DNA from: Geopsychrobacter sp.
Lineage (GTDB): Bacteria; Desulfobacterota; Desulfuromonadia; Desulfuromonadales; Geopsychrobacteraceae
Length of the DNA: 6,393 nt
Direction of reading: 5' to 3'
Assembly (NCBI GenBank): GCA_030620915.1
Contig: JAUXIR010000092.1
Coordinates: 1-6,393, forward strand
How positions within the stretch are numbered: position 1 is the stretch's first letter; each line of letters starts with the position of its first letter. This document shows, piece by piece, positions 4,196 to 6,393 of this stretch. The position numbers and the translations under genes were made by a program. The notes under the pieces were generated by a model, which was not told the origin of the DNA, ran no database searches, and saw nothing but the letters and a program-made list of their open reading frames with translations.

Positions 4196-6393
4196 ATGTC
4201 GACCCAAAAACGAATTTTCAAATATATCCTGCTAGCCTGCGTCGGGCTCGGCCTCAGTGGAGTTCTCGGCCTGGTGGTCGCCTACTTCTATGTGGCCAGT
4301 TCCCTGCCGCGGGTCGAAACCCTGTCCGATTACCGTCCCGCGCTGATTACTCGCATCTACAGCGATGACGGCACGATCATCGCGGAATATTCACACGAAC
4401 GGCGCATTCTGGTGTCGATCGACAAACTGCCATGGCAACTGGTACAGGCCTTTGTGGCCGCCGAGGATTCCAACTTTTTCAAACACAAGGGTCTCGACCT
4501 GTTGTCGATTCTGCGCGCGGCACTGAAGAACGTCAAAGCCGGGGGAATTGCTCAGGGCGGGAGTACCATTACTCAGCAGGTGGCAAAACAACTATTGCTG
4601 ACCTCTGAGCGCTCCTTCTCGCGTAAGTTTAAAGAAGCAATCCTGGCCCGACGGATGGAGAACGCACTCAGCAAAAAAGAGATCCTCTATCTCTACCTGA
4701 ACCAGATCTACCTCGGCCACCGTGCCTACGGAGTTGAAGCAGCGGCACAGAACTATTTTGACAAAAATGTCGAGCAGCTCACCCTGGCCGAGTGTGCCAT
4801 TCTGGCCGGATTACCCCAGGCCCCGAGTCGCTACTCCCCCTACCGTCACTACCAGCGGGCGATTAAGCGCCAGCAGTATGTCCTGCAACGCATGACCGAA
4901 GAAGGCTATGTGACGCCGGCAGAGGCCGAACAGGCACGACGCGAGCAGGTTGAGATCAGGCCGCGCCTGAATACCCACCTGAAAGAGACCGCCTACTTCA
5001 ACGAACAGGTCAGGCGTTACCTGGAAGAACGTTTCGGTACCGAACAGCTTTATACCGGCGGTCTCGAAGTTTATACCAGTCTCAATATTCCGATGCAGCA
5101 GGCGGCTGAAAAAGCGGTGCGCGACAACCTGCGTAACCACGACAAACGCCAGGGTTATCGTGGGCCATTGCAGCTTCTCGATGATCAAGCCCAGGATAGC
5201 TTCCTCGATGACCAGCTCGAAGCCCTGAAAAAGGACCCATTAGAACAAGGCGCCCTGGTCAAGGCACTGGTTATCGACGGCAATTCCGCTCAGATCATCT
5301 GTCTGATCGGCGAACGTGAGGGTCTCATCCAGATCAAGGATACCCGCTGGGCAGCCCCCCTGTCGGTCGTCAGCAGCGATATTGAGCCGAGTGGAAACGC
5401 CGAACGCGGCAAGTCGTCACGTATTCCGATTGGTGCCCTCATCGAAGTCGAGGTGCTACAAATCCCCGAAACCGGCCCCTTGCAGCTGGCACTCGACCAG
5501 CACCCTCTGGCTCAGGCCGCGCTAATCGCCAGCTCGCCGGAAACCGGCCAGATCAAAGCGATGGTCGGGGGCTACGATTTTGCTGAAAGTCAATTTAACC
5601 GGGCAATTCAGGCGAAACGCCTGCCAGGGTCGGCGATCAAACCGATCATCTATGCCGCCGCACTCGACAAGGGCTATACTCCGGGATCGATCATCCTCGA
5701 CACCCCGCTGATCTATGAGGAACTCAACCAGAAGGGGGTCCTCAGCACCTGGAAACCGAAGAATTATGAAGAAAAATTCTACGGCCCGACGTCATTCCGC
5801 CATGCCCTCGCTCATTCACGCAATGTGGTAACGATCAAGATCCTCGAGGATATCGGGGTTAACTACGTCGCCGGATACAGTAAAAAACTTGGGATCGAAA
5901 CTCCGCTGAGCCGAGACTTAACCCTGGCCCTCGGTTCAACAGCCGTCACACCCATCGAGATGCTCAACGCCTATTCGGTGTTTGCCAACGGCGGCGTGCG
6001 GGTCTCCCCCAGCTACATCAACAAGATTGTCGATCGAACCGGCCGCATACTCGAATCGATCGATCCGGCTGATTTTGCCACCGGCATCGATCCCGATCAG
6101 CGCCTGATTCGCAAACCACCACGGCGGGTCATTTCAGCCGAGACCGCCTATCTGATTACAAATATCATGGAGTCTGTTGTCCGCGAAGGGACGGGTTGGC
6201 GAGCCAAGGCGCTGGGACGACCATCGGCCGGCAAGACCGGGACCACAAACGACCTGAAGGACGCCTGGTATATCGGCTATGTACCACAGCTGGCCTGTGT
6301 TTCCTGGGTCGGCTACGACCAGGAGCGCCCCCTGGGTCGGAGTGAAACAGGGTCAAAAGCCGCAGCACCGGCCTGGGTCGCCTTTATGCGGGC
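4196..6393 (+). CDS. mrcA: Penicillin-binding protein 1A, bifunctional glycosyltransferase/transpeptidase, 3' end cut off
   Basis: This class A PBP polymerises lipid II into glycan chains and cross-links the peptides on the periplasmic face of the inner membrane. From ATG 4196 there are 732 codons without a stop to the right edge. Residues 1-8 are basic, and about 9-33 form the membrane anchor. The GT51 domain (about 50-225) has AAEDSNFFKHKG at 88-99 with catalytic E90, QGGSTITQQ at 120-128 and the second acidic region KFKEAILARRME at 144-155. DKRQGYRGP at 316-324 is typical of PBP1A. An OB-like linker region follows (about 325-435). The transpeptidase has the nucleophile motif SAIK at 479-482, SRN at 541-543 and KTGT at 680-683, so both activities look intact. 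An in-frame TAG lies 24 bases before the ATG, which excludes a longer ATG start; the binding site is weak (GGA, 7 bases ahead). Only the tail after the KTG motif is missing. The symbol ponA or pbpA is also used for this family. Confidence 0.97.
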   Translation, partial: MSTQKRIFKYILLACVGLGLSGVLGLVVAYFYVASSLPRVETLSDYRPALITRIYSDDGTIIAEYSHERRILVSIDKLPWQLVQAFVAAEDSNFFKHKGLDLLSILRAALKNVKAGGIAQGGSTITQQVAKQLLLTSERSFSRKFKEAILARRMENALSKKEILYLYLNQIYLGHRAYGVEAAAQNYFDKNVEQLTLAECAILAGLPQAPSRYSPYRHYQRAIKRQQYVLQRMTEEGYVTPAEAEQARREQVEIRPRLNTHLKETAYFNEQVRRYLEERFGTEQLYTGGLEVYTSLNIPMQQAAEKAVRDNLRNHDKRQGYRGPLQLLDDQAQDSFLDDQLEALKKDPLEQGALVKALVIDGNSAQIICLIGEREGLIQIKDTRWAAPLSVVSSDIEPSGNAERGKSSRIPIGALIEVEVLQIPETGPLQLALDQHPLAQAALIASSPETGQIKAMVGGYDFAESQFNRAIQAKRLPGSAIKPIIYAAALDKGYTPGSIILDTPLIYEELNQKGVLSTWKPKNYEEKFYGPTSFRHALAHSRNVVTIKILEDIGVNYVAGYSKKLGIETPLSRDLTLALGSTAVTPIEMLNAYSVFANGGVRVSPSYINKIVDRTGRILESIDPADFATGIDPDQRLIRKPPRRVISAETAYLITNIMESVVREGTGWRAKALGRPSAGKTGTTNDLKDAWYIGYVPQLACVSWVGYDQERPLGRSETGSKAAAPAWVAFMR

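Noticed and set aside
4811..5188. Minus-strand open frames inside mrcA, also at 4391-4591 and 6165-6368
   Set aside because: They are antisense to the conserved GT51 and transpeptidase domains of PBP1A and have no recognisable features or binding sites.

Overview
The window reads as ordinary core chromosome of a Gram-negative bacterium. The mix of genes (an ExbB/ExbD-like TolQ-TolR pair followed by a lysine-rich TolA, FolE2 next to QueC, and a divergent class A penicillin-binding protein) and a moderately GC-rich base composition fit the Desulfuromonadota (Geobacter/Desulfuromonas/Pelobacter relatives). That placement is an inference from gene content and protein style, not from a marker gene.

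Layout. Six genes lie on the minus strand and, read in their own direction, run queC (3977-3306), folE2 (3302-2502), a DUF2064/TIGR04282-type nucleotide-diphospho-sugar transferase (about 2497-1817), tolQ (1702-1034), tolR (1030-608) and tolA (598 to the left edge, incomplete). A penicillin-binding protein 1A gene starts at 4196 on the plus strand and runs off the right edge with its stop codon missing. Two genes are therefore cut by the window, tolA at its 3' end and mrcA at its 3' end.

Transcription. The 218-base gap between queC and mrcA holds two back-to-back sigma70-like promoters, one for each direction. The first three minus-strand genes are packed end to end and look like one transcript. 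A third, stronger promoter (TTGACT, 17 bases, GATAAT) lies in the 114-base gap before tolQ and should drive tolQRA on its own. It is interleaved with an imperfect inverted repeat that could be an operator or a hairpin. The mrcA leader can fold into a nested hairpin.

Function. QueC and FolE2 are the last and first steps of preQ0 synthesis (GTP to 7,8-dihydroneopterin triphosphate, and CDG to preQ0), which suggests that this FolE2 serves queuosine/deazaguanine synthesis at least in part. TolQ, TolR and TolA form the proton-driven inner-membrane part of the Tol-Pal system, which keeps the outer membrane tied in during division. PBP1A polymerises and cross-links peptidoglycan. No mobile element, CRISPR array, tRNA or rRNA was seen, and no clearly new system is present. 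The most unusual non-coding signal is three tandem DnaA-box-like 9-mers at the folE2/transferase junction.
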